Shown: positions 16,470 through 25,168 of the stretch, piece after piece
How positions within the stretch are numbered: the stretch's first letter is position 1
Layout of the letters: every line of letters begins with the position of its first letter
Origin: Paraburkholderia sp. BCC1884
GTDB lineage: Bacteria > Pseudomonadota > Gammaproteobacteria > Burkholderiales > Burkholderiaceae
Direction: 5' to 3'
DNA: 64,000 nt
Assembly: GCF_900996225.1 (NCBI RefSeq)
Contig: NZ_CAAJGL010000090.1
Coordinates: forward strand, 620,001 to 684,000
Notes under the pieces: generated by a model
Seen by the model: only the letters and a program-made list of their open reading frames with translations
Database searches by the model: none
What the model was told of the DNA's origin: nothing
Made by a program: the position numbers and the translations under genes

Positions 16470-17255
16470 GTGGGAAACGGGATTGATCAGGCTTCATCCG
16501 CAGACTGGCCCTATCCGCGACTGGTCGCGCATCGCTGCGGCGGCACGCTTGCGCCGGAGAACACGCTAGCCGGTTTCGAGGCCTGCGTGCGTTACGGCTA
16601 TCGCATGGTCGAATTCGACGCCAAGCTCTCCGCCGACAACCAGCTCTTCCTGCTCCACGACGATACGCTCGAGCGCACCTCCAACGGTCATGGCGCCGCT
16701 GCCGACCACACCTGGGCGCAACTGACCGGCCTCGACGCCGGCGCCTGGTACGGGCCGCAGTTCGCCGGCACACGATTGCCCACGCTCGCCGATGCGGCCG
16801 AGCGGTGCGCACGCGACGGCATTGCCGCCAACATCGAAATCAAACCCTGTAGCGGCCGCGACGAGATCACCGGCGCGCTGGTGGCCGCAGGCGCGCTGAC
16901 GCTGTGGCAGGACCAGACGCCGCCATTGCTGTCCTCATTCTCTTACGAAGCGCTGGCCGCCGCGCGCGACGCGGCCCCTTCGCTGCGGCGCGGCATGTTG
17001 TTCGAAGAAGTGCCGGCCGACTGGCTGCGCATCGTGCGTGAACTCGATTGCGTATCGCTGCACGCGAGCCACCGCTATCTGAACGAAGCGCTGGTCGCGC
17101 AGATCTGCACGGCGGGTTTGCGCGTGCTCGCCTACACGGTGAACGACCCGGCGCGTGCGCAATTGCTCGCGCAATGGGGCGTCGACATGATTTGTACAGA
17201 TCGTATCGATAGGCTGCAACCCGACATGTTTTCCGCGCCGGCGAATCCGGCCTGA
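16470..17255 (+). CDS. ugpQ: Glycerophosphodiester phosphodiesterase
   Basis: Cytosolic phosphodiesterase of 261 residues, hydrolysing glycerophosphodiesters to glycerol 3-phosphate and an alcohol. No signal peptide is seen, as in UgpQ. The GDPD metal and catalytic residues are visible: VAHRCGG and APENT near residue 18-30, MVEFDAKLS, LLHDDTLERTSNG, and later NIEIKP. The GTG start is preceded by a purine-rich AAAGGTAACGAG. It is the first gene before a complete ABC importer, which suggests uptake of phosphodiesters followed by cleavage. Confidence 0.94.
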   Translation: MGNGIDQASSADWPYPRLVAHRCGGTLAPENTLAGFEACVRYGYRMVEFDAKLSADNQLFLLHDDTLERTSNGHGAAADHTWAQLTGLDAGAWYGPQFAGTRLPTLADAAERCARDGIAANIEIKPCSGRDEITGALVAAGALTLWQDQTPPLLSSFSYEALAAARDAAPSLRRGMLFEEVPADWLRIVRELDCVSLHASHRYLNEALVAQICTAGLRVLAYTVNDPARAQLLAQWGVDMICTDRIDRLQPDMFSAPANPA

Positions 17256-17358
17256 ACATGCCGTAGACAAGCGCCTGCCAACCCGCATCGGCGCGACACG
17301 AAAGCTCGAACCAGAAATTTTCCAAACGTAGCAATTTCGGCACAGGATGGGGAACACC

Positions 17359-18498
17359 ATGAACCGCACTGCGTTAGCTCGCGCCTTGACCCGCGCATTG
17401 ACCTGTTCACTTTCGATGTCGGCCGTCGCCGGTATCGCCGCAGCGGGCGTCAGCACGGCCGCGTCGGCTGCACCGCTCGACACGCTGATCGCCGCCGCCA
17501 AACAGGAAGGCCAGCTCACCGTGATCGCGCTGCCGCACGACTGGTGCAACTACGGCCAACTGGTCGCGGGCTTCCAGAAGAAGTACGGCATCAAGATCAA
17601 CGAACTGAATCCGGATGCGGGTTCGGGCGACGAAGTCGAAGCGATCAAGGCGAACAAGGGCAACAAGGGCCCGCAAGCGCCGGACGTGATCGACGTGGGT
17701 CTGTCGTTCGGTCCGACCGCGAAGGCGCAAGGCCTGTTGCAGCCGTACAAGGTCGCGACGTGGAACTCGATCCCGAAAGACTCGAAGGACGCGGACGGCT
17801 ATTGGTATGGCGATTACTACGGTGTGCTGTCGTTCGAAGTGAACGCCGACATGATCGACAAGGCTCCGGCCGACTGGAGCGATCTGCTCAAGGCCGACTA
17901 CAAGAACGCCGTGTCGCTGGCAGGCGACCCGCGTTCGGCCAACCAGGCGATCCAGGCCGTGTACGCAGCCGGTCTGTCGCAAAGCAAGGGCGACGCGAGC
18001 AAGGCCGATCAGGCCGGCCTGAAGTACTTCGCCGACCTCAACAAGAACGGCAACTTCGTGCCGGTGATCGGCAAGGCGGCATCGCTTGCGCAAGGTACGA
18101 CGCCGATCGTCGTGCGGTGGGACTACAACGCGCTGGCCGACCGCGACACGCTCAAGGGCAATCCGAAGGTGCAGGTCGTGATTCCGAAGACGGGCGTGGT
18201 CGCCGGTGTCTACGTTCAGGCAATCAGCGCTTATGCGCCGCATCCGAACGCCGCCAAGCTGTGGATGGAATACCTTTACTCGGACGAAGGTCAGATCGGC
18301 TGGCTGACGGGCTACTGCCATCCGATGCGCTACAACGAACTGGTGGCCGGCAAGAAGGTGCCGCAGGCGCTGCTCGACAAGCTGCCGCCGCCGTCGTCGT
18401 ATAAGAACGTGGTGTTCCCGACGCTCCAGCAACAGGACGCGTACAAGGACACGATCACGAAGCATTGGGACGAAGTGGTCGGCGCGAACGTCAAGTAA
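17359..18498 (+). CDS. ABC transporter periplasmic substrate-binding protein (spermidine/iron/phosphonate class)
   Basis: Solute-binding protein of 379 residues. The signal peptide ends at STAASAAPL. The body has the class-II fold pattern of the iron/spermidine/2-aminoethylphosphonate family: GQLTVIALPHDWCNYGQL, DVIDVGLSFGPTAKAQGLLQPY, GTTPIVVRWDYNALAD and HPNAAKLWMEYLYSDEGQ. ATG 17359 is favoured over 17347 because GGGGAA lies at a good distance before it. The ligand is unknown. The 5' neighbour suggests a phosphodiester or other organophosphate. Confidence 0.9.
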   Translation: MNRTALARALTRALTCSLSMSAVAGIAAAGVSTAASAAPLDTLIAAAKQEGQLTVIALPHDWCNYGQLVAGFQKKYGIKINELNPDAGSGDEVEAIKANKGNKGPQAPDVIDVGLSFGPTAKAQGLLQPYKVATWNSIPKDSKDADGYWYGDYYGVLSFEVNADMIDKAPADWSDLLKADYKNAVSLAGDPRSANQAIQAVYAAGLSQSKGDASKADQAGLKYFADLNKNGNFVPVIGKAASLAQGTTPIVVRWDYNALADRDTLKGNPKVQVVIPKTGVVAGVYVQAISAYAPHPNAAKLWMEYLYSDEGQIGWLTGYCHPMRYNELVAGKKVPQALLDKLPPPSSYKNVVFPTLQQQDAYKDTITKHWDEVVGANVK

Positions 18499-18566
18499 GC
18501 GATACGGCTTGAGTCGTGACGGCTGAAACGCCGCCGCGACTGGCCGCCGCCCTAGCCTGAAGTATT

Positions 18567-18607
18567 GCCACCGGCGCACCGCTTGTCATGAGCGGCGCGC
18601 CGGTGGC
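18567..18607 (+). other. Intercistronic stem-loop between binding-protein and permease genes
   Basis: GCCACCGGCGC and GCGCCGGTGGC form a perfect 11-bp stem around a 19-base loop that holds a further GCT/AGC pairing. No T-run follows, so it looks more like an mRNA-stabilising or partial-attenuation element than a full terminator. Confidence 0.6.
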
Positions 18608-18635
18608 GTTGAACTGATTGCCCCAAAGGTGAGCT

Positions 18636-19574
18636 ATGAGCGCTTCATCGGATGCCGGGTCGGCGCAGCCGGAATTGCTGGTTCCGCCTGTGCCTACGCC
18701 CGCGCCGCGCGTCGACGGTCCGGGCCGCGCGTCGCAGTTTCTCGCCTGGATCGGCGTGGTGCCGTTCTTCGTCTTCGCGCTGATGTTCCTGATTCTGCCG
18801 ACCGGCTTCCTGATGGTCGGCGCATTCCAGGACCCGCAAGGCCACTTCACGCTCGCCAACTTCCACGAACTGCTTCAGCCGACCGTGCTGGACGCCTACT
18901 GGATCAGCTTCAAGGTGAGCGCCGCCTCCGCGTTCGGCGGCGCGGTGATCGGCTCGCTGCTCGCGTGGGCTGCCGTGCAAGGCAAGCTGCCCGGCTGGAT
19001 TCGTCCGACGTTGATGACCTTCTCCGGCGTAGCGTCAAACTTCGCGGGCGTACCGCTCGCATTCGCTTTCATCTGCACATTGGGGCGGGTCGGTCTCGTC
19101 ACCGTGTTGCTGAAGAAATATCTCGGCTTCAATCTCTATTCGACGGGCTTCAGCGTGCTGAGCTTTTCCGGCTTGACGCTGACCTACCTGTATTTCCAGA
19201 TTCCCCTGATGGTGCTGATCGTCACACCCGCGCTCGACGGCCTTAAGCGCGAATGGCGCGAGGCCTGCGATTGCCTCGGCGGCACCGCGTTTCAATACTG
19301 GCGTCACGTCGCGCTGCCGGTCTTGTGGCCGAGCGTGCTGGGCGCCGCCTTGCTGCTGTTCGCCAATTCGTTCGGCGCGGTAGCCACGGCTTACGCGCTC
19401 ACGGGCAGTTCGTTGAACATCGTCCCGATCCTGTTGTACGCGCAGATTCGCGGCGACGTGATGCACAACCAGAACCTCGGCTACGCACTCGCGCTCGGCA
19501 TGGTGCTCGTGACGGGGCTCTCGAACGGCGGCTATATCTGGCTGCGTTCACGCGTTGAAAAGGGGCGTCGATGA
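18636..19574 (+). CDS. ABC transporter permease (first subunit)
   Basis: Inner-membrane permease of 312 residues with about six transmembrane helices. The first follows a Pro-rich cytoplasmic N-terminus of about 35 residues. The EAA loop, which couples to the ATPase, reads EWREACDCLGGTAFQYWRHVALPVL near residue 207. It belongs to the PotB/FbpB-like class, in line with the binding protein. A weak ribosome-binding site (AAAGGTGAG) precedes the ATG, and its stop overlaps the next start (ATGA). Confidence 0.93.
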   Translation: MSASSDAGSAQPELLVPPVPTPAPRVDGPGRASQFLAWIGVVPFFVFALMFLILPTGFLMVGAFQDPQGHFTLANFHELLQPTVLDAYWISFKVSAASAFGGAVIGSLLAWAAVQGKLPGWIRPTLMTFSGVASNFAGVPLAFAFICTLGRVGLVTVLLKKYLGFNLYSTGFSVLSFSGLTLTYLYFQIPLMVLIVTPALDGLKREWREACDCLGGTAFQYWRHVALPVLWPSVLGAALLLFANSFGAVATAYALTGSSLNIVPILLYAQIRGDVMHNQNLGYALALGMVLVTGLSNGGYIWLRSRVEKGRR

Positions 19575-20362
19575 AAAGCCAATCGCGTGTGGGCGCGTGG
19601 ACCGCGGTAACGGTCGGCTCGCTGTACTTCCTGATTCCGCTGATCGCGACTTTCGAGTTCAGCCTGCGCATGAAGCGCGGCTCGTACAGTTTGGAAGCGT
19701 ATCGCGTCGTGCTGAGCGACCCGCGTTTTCAGGCCTCGTTCGGCTATTCGATTCTGATGGCGCTGCTGACGATCGTGGTCGGCGTGCTGCTGGTGGTGCC
19801 GACCGCGTACTGGGTGCAATTGCGGTTGCCGAAGCTGCGGCCGGTCATCGAATTCATCACCCTGTTGCCGCTGGTGGTGCCGGCTATCGTGATCGTGTTC
19901 GGCTATCTGCGCATCTACAACAGCAGTTCGATACTGCCGCTCACCGGCAACGAGCGCTCGACCGATCTGTTGCTCGTATTCGGCTATGTGACGCTCTCGC
20001 TGCCCTACATGTACCGCGCGGTCGACGCCGGTCTGCGCGCCGTCGACGTGCGCTCGCTCACTGAAGCCGCCGAGTGTCTCGGCGCAAGCTGGCCGACGAT
20101 TCTCTTCAAGGTGATCTTTCCGAATATCCGCTCGGGCATTCTGTCCGGCGCGTTTCTCACCTTTGCGGTAGTGATCGGCGAGTTCACGCTGGCGAGTCTG
20201 CTCGACCGTCCCGCGTTCGGTCCGTATCTGCAGTTGATCGGCGCGAACCGCGCGTATGAACCGTCGGCGCTCGCGATCATTGCGTTCATGATCACGTGGG
20301 CGTCGATGGGCTTGATTCAGGTATTCGGCTCGGCCCGCGCATTGAGCGGCCAGAAAATTTGA
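19571..20362 (+). CDS. ABC transporter permease (second subunit)
   Basis: Second permease, 263 residues and about six helices (PotC-like). The EAA loop is TEAAECLGASWPTILFKVIFPNI near residue 165. The ATG overlaps the stop of the first permease, indicating translational coupling and a heterodimeric pore. Confidence 0.93.
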   Translation: MKSQSRVGAWTAVTVGSLYFLIPLIATFEFSLRMKRGSYSLEAYRVVLSDPRFQASFGYSILMALLTIVVGVLLVVPTAYWVQLRLPKLRPVIEFITLLPLVVPAIVIVFGYLRIYNSSSILPLTGNERSTDLLLVFGYVTLSLPYMYRAVDAGLRAVDVRSLTEAAECLGASWPTILFKVIFPNIRSGILSGAFLTFAVVIGEFTLASLLDRPAFGPYLQLIGANRAYEPSALAIIAFMITWASMGLIQVFGSARALSGQKI

Positions 20363-20381
20363 CGGACCCAGGCGACGAATC

Positions 20382-21452
20382 ATGGCATTTCTCGAGATCG
20401 AAAATCTGCACAAGTCCTTCGGGGCGAACACGGCGCTGCATCACTTCGACATGAAGATCGAGCGCGGCGAGTTCATCACGTTCCTCGGACCGTCCGGTTG
20501 CGGCAAGACCACGGTGCTGCGCATGATTGCGGGCTTTGAAACGCCGACGCGCGGCATCATCCGGCTCGATAACAAGGACGTCACGCACCTGCGCACGCGG
20601 CAACGCAAGGTCGGCATGGTGTTCCAGTCGTACGCGCTGTTTCCGAACATGACGGTGGCCGAGAACATCGGCTTTGGACTGAAGATCACGCACCGGCCCC
20701 AGGCGGAGATCAATTCGCGCGTCGAAGAGATGTTGCACCTCATCAAGTTGCCGCAACTCGGCGGTCGCTATCCGTGGCAGCTGTCGGGTGGGCAGCAGCA
20801 ACGTGTGGCGCTCGCGCGCGCGCTTGCCGGCAAGCCGCAAGTGCTGCTGCTCGACGAACCGCTCTCGGCGCTCGACGCGAAAATCCGTATCTCGTTGCGA
20901 CAGGACATTCGCGCGTTGCAGCGCGAACTCGGCATCACGTCGATTTTCGTCACGCACGATCAGGAAGAGGCGCTGTCGATTTCCGACCGCATCGTCGTGA
21001 TGAACGAAGGGCGTGTCGAACAGATCGGCTCGCCCTCGGAAATCTATAACTATCCGCGCACGCGTTTCGTCGCCTCGTTCGTGGGCACCTTGAATATTCT
21101 GGCCGGGCACGTGGTCGATCCGGCGACCGGCCGGATGGCGGTGGACGGCCAAGAGTTGACCACCACCCAGGCATTACCCGCGGACGATGCGGGCAAGAAG
21201 CGCCTGCTCGCGCTGCGTCCCGAAGCGATCGTGCTGGAACCGGCCGCGCCCGGCCGCAACACGCTGAACGCGACCGTCGAAGAAGTCAATTTCCTCGGCG
21301 CGGTGGTACGCATCCGAACGCGCGTGAAAGACGCCGTCATTTCGCTCGATGTGTTCAACGACCCGAATCGCGGCTTGCCCGAACGTGGGCAGCCGGTGTC
21401 GCTCGGCTTCTCGCACGAGAATCTGCTGGTGCTGGAAGAAGGCGCGGTTTAA
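20382..21452 (+). CDS. ABC transporter ATP-binding protein (PotA/FbpC/UgpC class)
   Basis: ATPase of 356 residues. It has Walker A GPSGCGKTT, Q-loop VFQSYALFPNMTV, signature LSGGQQQRVALARAL, Walker B VLLLDEPLSALDAK and the switch HDQEEAL. A C-terminal TOBE-type domain of about 110 residues follows (NTLNATVEEVNFLGAVVRIR), as in importers of this class. It starts 19 bases after the second permease and closes the operon. Confidence 0.95.
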   Translation: MAFLEIENLHKSFGANTALHHFDMKIERGEFITFLGPSGCGKTTVLRMIAGFETPTRGIIRLDNKDVTHLRTRQRKVGMVFQSYALFPNMTVAENIGFGLKITHRPQAEINSRVEEMLHLIKLPQLGGRYPWQLSGGQQQRVALARALAGKPQVLLLDEPLSALDAKIRISLRQDIRALQRELGITSIFVTHDQEEALSISDRIVVMNEGRVEQIGSPSEIYNYPRTRFVASFVGTLNILAGHVVDPATGRMAVDGQELTTTQALPADDAGKKRLLALRPEAIVLEPAAPGRNTLNATVEEVNFLGAVVRIRTRVKDAVISLDVFNDPNRGLPERGQPVSLGFSHENLLVLEEGAV

Positions 21453-21462
21453 ACGTCACTGA

Positions 21463-21488
21463 AAAGCCTCGGGGTTTTCCCGAGGCTG
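21463..21488. terminator. Hairpin after the ABC operon
   Basis: AGCCTCGGG and CCCGAGGCT around a short T-rich loop, directly after the ATPase gene. On the forward strand there is no T-run, while AAAA precedes it, so it would terminate better in the reverse direction. I call it a probable terminator of moderate strength. Confidence 0.55.
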
Positions 21489-21521
21489 CGGCGTGTGCGC
21501 ATTCCGGATTCCCCGACAACC

Positions 21522-21551
21522 CTCGTCTGGATTTCCAGAATCCCGGACGAG
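21522..21551. promoter_or_regulatory. Imperfect inverted repeat, candidate DctD enhancer
   Basis: CTCGTCTGGATT and AATCCCGGACGAG form an inverted repeat (one base of asymmetry) about 75 bases upstream of the sigma-54 promoter of dctA. Enhancer sites for DctD-type activators usually lie 70-150 bases upstream. The assignment is inference from position and symmetry. Confidence 0.45.
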
Positions 21552-21610
21552 ATGCGTCCTAGCGTCTCAAAAAAACTATAAGAATCAACACGCTCGACCC
21601 AGCCTCAAGC

Positions 21611-21626
21611 TGGCATCGACCTTGCA
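21611..21626 (+). promoter_or_regulatory. Sigma-54 promoter of dctA
   Basis: TGGCATCGACCTTGCA matches the -24/-12 consensus, with GG and GC exactly 10 bases apart. Transcription would start near 21637, giving a leader of about 180 bases before dctA. The DctB/DctD pair encoded downstream, with DctD being a sigma-54 activator, supports the call. Confidence 0.85.
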
Positions 21627-21677
21627 AATTAGATCGTGCGGCCGCAACGGTCCGACAACTAAAGCAAGGAGACAACG

Positions 21678-21707
21678 ATGTCCGATTTCCCTTCCCGGTA
21701 TTTCTAG
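21678..21707 (+). CDS. Nine-codon open reading frame in the dctA leader
   Basis: ATG followed by eight sense codons and TAG, encoding MSDFPSRYF. AAGGAG precedes it at 7 bases, a stronger ribosome-binding site than that of dctA itself. It lies in the leader transcribed from the sigma-54 promoter, 108 bases before the dctA start. It may be translated as a leader peptide, or it may be chance. Confidence 0.35.
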   Translation: MSDFPSRYF

Positions 21708-21815
21708 ATTCGTCGTCTTGTCGCGGCCTAATGCCGTGCACAGGCGTGACGATCATTCGTTCGCATGATGCGCAGCGTGGCAGGCCATGGGCTCATCCAC
21801 ATCGCAGGAAACATC

Positions 21816-23102
21816 GTGAAGAAACCTATCCACAAAGTGCTGTACGTCCAGGTGATCGTGGCGATCCTTATCGGGATCGCACTCGGCCACTTCTACCCAA
21901 ATCTCGCCGTCGACATGAAGCCGCTCGGCGACGGCTTCATCAAGCTGATCAAGATGGTGATCGGACCGATCATCTTCTGTACGGTGGTGACCGGTATCGC
22001 CGGCATGGAGGACATGAAGAAGGTCGGGCGCGTCGGCGGCAAGGCGCTGCTGTACTTCGAGATCGTCTCGAGCTTCGCACTGTTGCTCGGCCTGATCGCC
22101 ACGCACGTGCTGAAACCGGGCGTCGGCTTCAATATCGATCCGGCGACGCTCGACGGTAAGGCCGTCGCCTCGTACGCCGCGAAAGCGCATGGCCAGTCGA
22201 CGGTCGAGTTCCTGATGCACATCATTCCGGACACGATCACGTCGGCATTCGCGCAAGGTGAAATCCTGCAGATCCTGCTGATCGCGCTGCTGTTCGGCGC
22301 GGTGCTCGCAACGGCCGGTGAGAAGGGCAAGGTCGTGACGAACCTGATCGACGGCCTGTCGCACGTGCTGTTCGGCGTGGTGCGCATCATCACGAAGCTG
22401 GCGCCGATCGGCGCGTTCGGCGCGATGGCGTTCACCATCGGCAAGTACGGCATCGGCTCGCTGCTGCCGATGCTCAAGCTGATCGGCACGTTCTATCTGA
22501 CTTCGATCGTGTTCGTGGTGGTGGTGCTCGGGATCATCGCGCGGGCCGTCGGCTTCAACATCCTGCGCTTCGTTGCGTACATCAAGGAAGAGATGCTGAT
22601 CGTGCTCGGCACGAGTTCGTCCGAAGCCGCGTTGCCGCAACTGATGCTCAAGCTCGAAAAGCTCGGCTGCTCGCGCTCGGTGGTGGGCCTCGTGGTGCCG
22701 ACCGGTTACTCGTTCAACCTCGACGGTACCAACATCTACATGACGATGGCCGTGCTGTTCATCGCTCAGGCGACCAACACGGATCTCACGTGGACGCAGC
22801 AGCTCACGCTGCTGGCGGTGACGATGCTGACCTCGAAGGGCGCAAGCGGCGTGACGGGCGCGGGCTTCATCACGCTGGCCGCGACGCTGGCGGTGGTGCC
22901 GACCATTCCGCTGTCGGGCATGGTGCTGATTCTCGGGATCGACCGTTTCATGAGCGAATGCCGCGCGCTGACCAACATCGTCGGCAACGGCGTGGCGACG
23001 GTGGTGGTGTCGGCATGGGAAAAGGAACTGGACCGCAACAAGCTGAACGCCGCGTTGCGCGGGGAGGCGTCGGTCAAGGACAAGGAACCGGTGCGGGTTT
23101 GA
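21816..23102 (+). CDS. dctA: C4-dicarboxylate/H+ symporter DctA
   Basis: Inner-membrane symporter of 428 residues for succinate, fumarate and malate (DAACS family). It has the N-terminal VLYVQVIVAILIG helix, the serine-rich hairpin GTSSSEAALPQLM, the NLDGTNIYM motif of glutamate-transporter-like folds, and GASGVTGAGFITLAATL. The GTG start at 21816 gives the length and N-terminus usual for DctA, with AGGAA 6 bases before it. A longer frame from 21765 adds residues unlike the family. Regulation is by the sigma-54 promoter and the DctB/DctD system. Confidence 0.95.
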   Translation: MKKPIHKVLYVQVIVAILIGIALGHFYPNLAVDMKPLGDGFIKLIKMVIGPIIFCTVVTGIAGMEDMKKVGRVGGKALLYFEIVSSFALLLGLIATHVLKPGVGFNIDPATLDGKAVASYAAKAHGQSTVEFLMHIIPDTITSAFAQGEILQILLIALLFGAVLATAGEKGKVVTNLIDGLSHVLFGVVRIITKLAPIGAFGAMAFTIGKYGIGSLLPMLKLIGTFYLTSIVFVVVVLGIIARAVGFNILRFVAYIKEEMLIVLGTSSSEAALPQLMLKLEKLGCSRSVVGLVVPTGYSFNLDGTNIYMTMAVLFIAQATNTDLTWTQQLTLLAVTMLTSKGASGVTGAGFITLAATLAVVPTIPLSGMVLILGIDRFMSECRALTNIVGNGVATVVVSAWEKELDRNKLNAALRGEASVKDKEPVRV

Positions 23103-23150
23103 ACCGCGCTCGCGCTTCCCTACCTCTGTAACGGCCGCGGACACCTACTC

Positions 23151-25151
23151 ATGAAACCGGTGTCCGTGCGCCCACATTACGCGCCATCGGCCGACCAGGG
23201 TCGCGCCGATGGCGCGTCACCTTATGCCACAATAGCCGATCCTCATCGACCGGATATTGCCAACGTGACGCGTCGCCTGCTGATCCTCTTCGCGCTGCTG
23301 GCCGGGCTCGCAGCGGCGTGCGGGCTCACTTATAGCGTCGCGTGGCAACGCGGCATCGACAACTTGCGGCGCAACGCTGCCGTGCGCGTGGATCGCACCA
23401 CCAACGCTCTCAAAAGCACGCTCGAACGTTACGAGTCGCTGCCTTATCTGCTGGCCGAACATCCCATCGTGCAGGACGTGCTGGTCGATCCCAGCGCGGC
23501 CAACGTCCAGCGCGCCAATCTCTATCTGGAAGACCTCAACCGCCACGCACGCGCGACGGTCACCTACATCATTCCGGTCAATGGCTTTTGCGTGGCCGCA
23601 AGCAATTGGCATGGGCCGCAGAGCTTCATCGGCGCGGGCTATCAGTTCCGGCCGTATTTTCTCGATGCGGTGAAAGGCGGCGTGGGCCGCTTCTTCGGCA
23701 TCGGCACGATCTCACAGGCACCGGGCTACTACATTTCGCAGCCAGTGCGGCGCGACGGCAAGATCGTCGGCGTGGCGGTCGTCAAACTCGATCTGGAGTG
23801 GTTCCAGGGCGCGGACGCGTCGGAGCCGCTCGTCGTCGCGGACGATCACGGCGTGATCTTTCTGTCTTCCGTGCCGGCGTGGAAGTACCACACCATCCGG
23901 CCGCTATCGGGGCCGGTTGCCGATTCCATCTACCAGGCACGCCAGTACGCGCAACAGCCGATCCCGCCGCTACCGGTCACCGTCGAGCGGACGCTCGAAG
24001 GCAATGCGCAGATCGTGCGCATCGGCGGCGGACGCTATGCGCCGCGCTATCTCGCGTCGCGGCGCGGCATGGGCGAACCGGATTGGCATCTGATCACCAT
24101 GTCGCCCGTCGATCCGGTCGATGCCGATGCGCGCAACGCCACCATCGTGACGGGCTTCGGCTATGTGTCGCTCGTGCTGTTTGCGTTCTACTGGCGCATG
24201 CGCCGTGCTCGCGTACGCGAGGTGATGCGCAGCCGCGCGATGCTGCAGAAAGCGTATGCGGAATTGAACCGGCGCGTAGCCGAGCGCACGGCGGATCTCT
24301 CGGAGGCGAACGAACAGTTGCAGAAGGAAGTGGCCGAACGCACGCGCGCCGAACAGGAATTGCGCGACGCGCACGATGAGCTGATCCAGTCGAGCAAGCT
24401 CGCCGCGCTCGGGCAGATGGCGGCCGGCATCACGCATGAATTGAATCAGCCGCTGGCCGCCTTGCGTGGCTTCTCGGACAACACGCGCGTGCTGCTCGAG
24501 CGCGGCGACCAGGCGTCGGCGCGTGAAAATCTCGAAGCGATCGCGGCGCTCACCGAGCGCATGGGCAAGATCACCAATCAGTTGAAGCTATTCGTCGGAC
24601 GCGCGCGGCCGCGCAGCGCGCGTGCGCCGATCGTGCGGGCTTTGCGCAACGTCGTCGCGCTGCTGCAAAAACGCCTGCAGGGCGTCGAGATCGAATTCCG
24701 CTTGCTCGATATTGAAAGCGCGACACGCTCGCCGCTGAGTCTCGCCGACGACCACACCGAGCTGGTCGCCAATTGCGACGACCTTCGGCTCGAACAGGTG
24801 CTTATCAATCTGCTCGGCAATGCACTCGACGCGACTGCGGGCATGACGGCGCCGCGCATCATCGTCGAAATCGAAGTATCGGAAACAAGCTTGTCGTTCG
24901 CGGTGAGCGACAACGGCCCCGGCATTCCCGAAGACGTGTTGCCGCGCCTGTTCGAGCCGTTCTTCACCACCAAGGAAATGGGCCAGGGTCTCGGTCTTGG
25001 GCTCGCCATCTCGTCGTCGATTGCGCGCGATTGCGGCGGCTCGCTGGTTGCGCGCAATACGCCGGACGGCGGTGCATTATTCGTCTTGACGCTGCGCCGC
25101 GCGCGCGTGCAGACGAGCCACACATCGGACCCGTTGACCACGGGCTCCTGA
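23151..25151 (+). CDS. dctB: C4-dicarboxylate sensor histidine kinase DctB
   Basis: Membrane sensor kinase of 666 residues. Two transmembrane helices (about residues 42-62 and 325-345) flank a periplasmic double-PAS (dCache) sensor domain with YISQPVRRDGKIVGVAVVKLD in its membrane-proximal part. A coiled coil of heptads follows (RVAERTADLSEANEQLQKEVAERT), then the H-box ITHELNQPLAALR with His429 and the ATP-binding N, G1 and G2 boxes (VLINLLGNALDA, DNGPGIPE, GLGLGLAIS). In known systems it senses C4-dicarboxylates and phosphorylates DctD. Confidence 0.95.
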   Translation: MKPVSVRPHYAPSADQGRADGASPYATIADPHRPDIANVTRRLLILFALLAGLAAACGLTYSVAWQRGIDNLRRNAAVRVDRTTNALKSTLERYESLPYLLAEHPIVQDVLVDPSAANVQRANLYLEDLNRHARATVTYIIPVNGFCVAASNWHGPQSFIGAGYQFRPYFLDAVKGGVGRFFGIGTISQAPGYYISQPVRRDGKIVGVAVVKLDLEWFQGADASEPLVVADDHGVIFLSSVPAWKYHTIRPLSGPVADSIYQARQYAQQPIPPLPVTVERTLEGNAQIVRIGGGRYAPRYLASRRGMGEPDWHLITMSPVDPVDADARNATIVTGFGYVSLVLFAFYWRMRRARVREVMRSRAMLQKAYAELNRRVAERTADLSEANEQLQKEVAERTRAEQELRDAHDELIQSSKLAALGQMAAGITHELNQPLAALRGFSDNTRVLLERGDQASARENLEAIAALTERMGKITNQLKLFVGRARPRSARAPIVRALRNVVALLQKRLQGVEIEFRLLDIESATRSPLSLADDHTELVANCDDLRLEQVLINLLGNALDATAGMTAPRIIVEIEVSETSLSFAVSDNGPGIPEDVLPRLFEPFFTTKEMGQGLGLGLAISSSIARDCGGSLVARNTPDGGALFVLTLRRARVQTSHTSDPLTTGS

Positions 25152-25168
25152 ATCAGACGGAAAACGCC

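Noticed and set aside
17544..18404. A 286-codon forward frame within the binding-protein gene
   Set aside because: The product is Arg/Gly-rich and without a ribosome-binding site, typical of an overlapping shadow in high-GC DNA.
21753..23144. A 463-codon reverse frame over dctA
   Set aside because: Its composition is His/Arg/Asp-rich, as expected for the antisense of a membrane protein gene, while dctA is a clear match.
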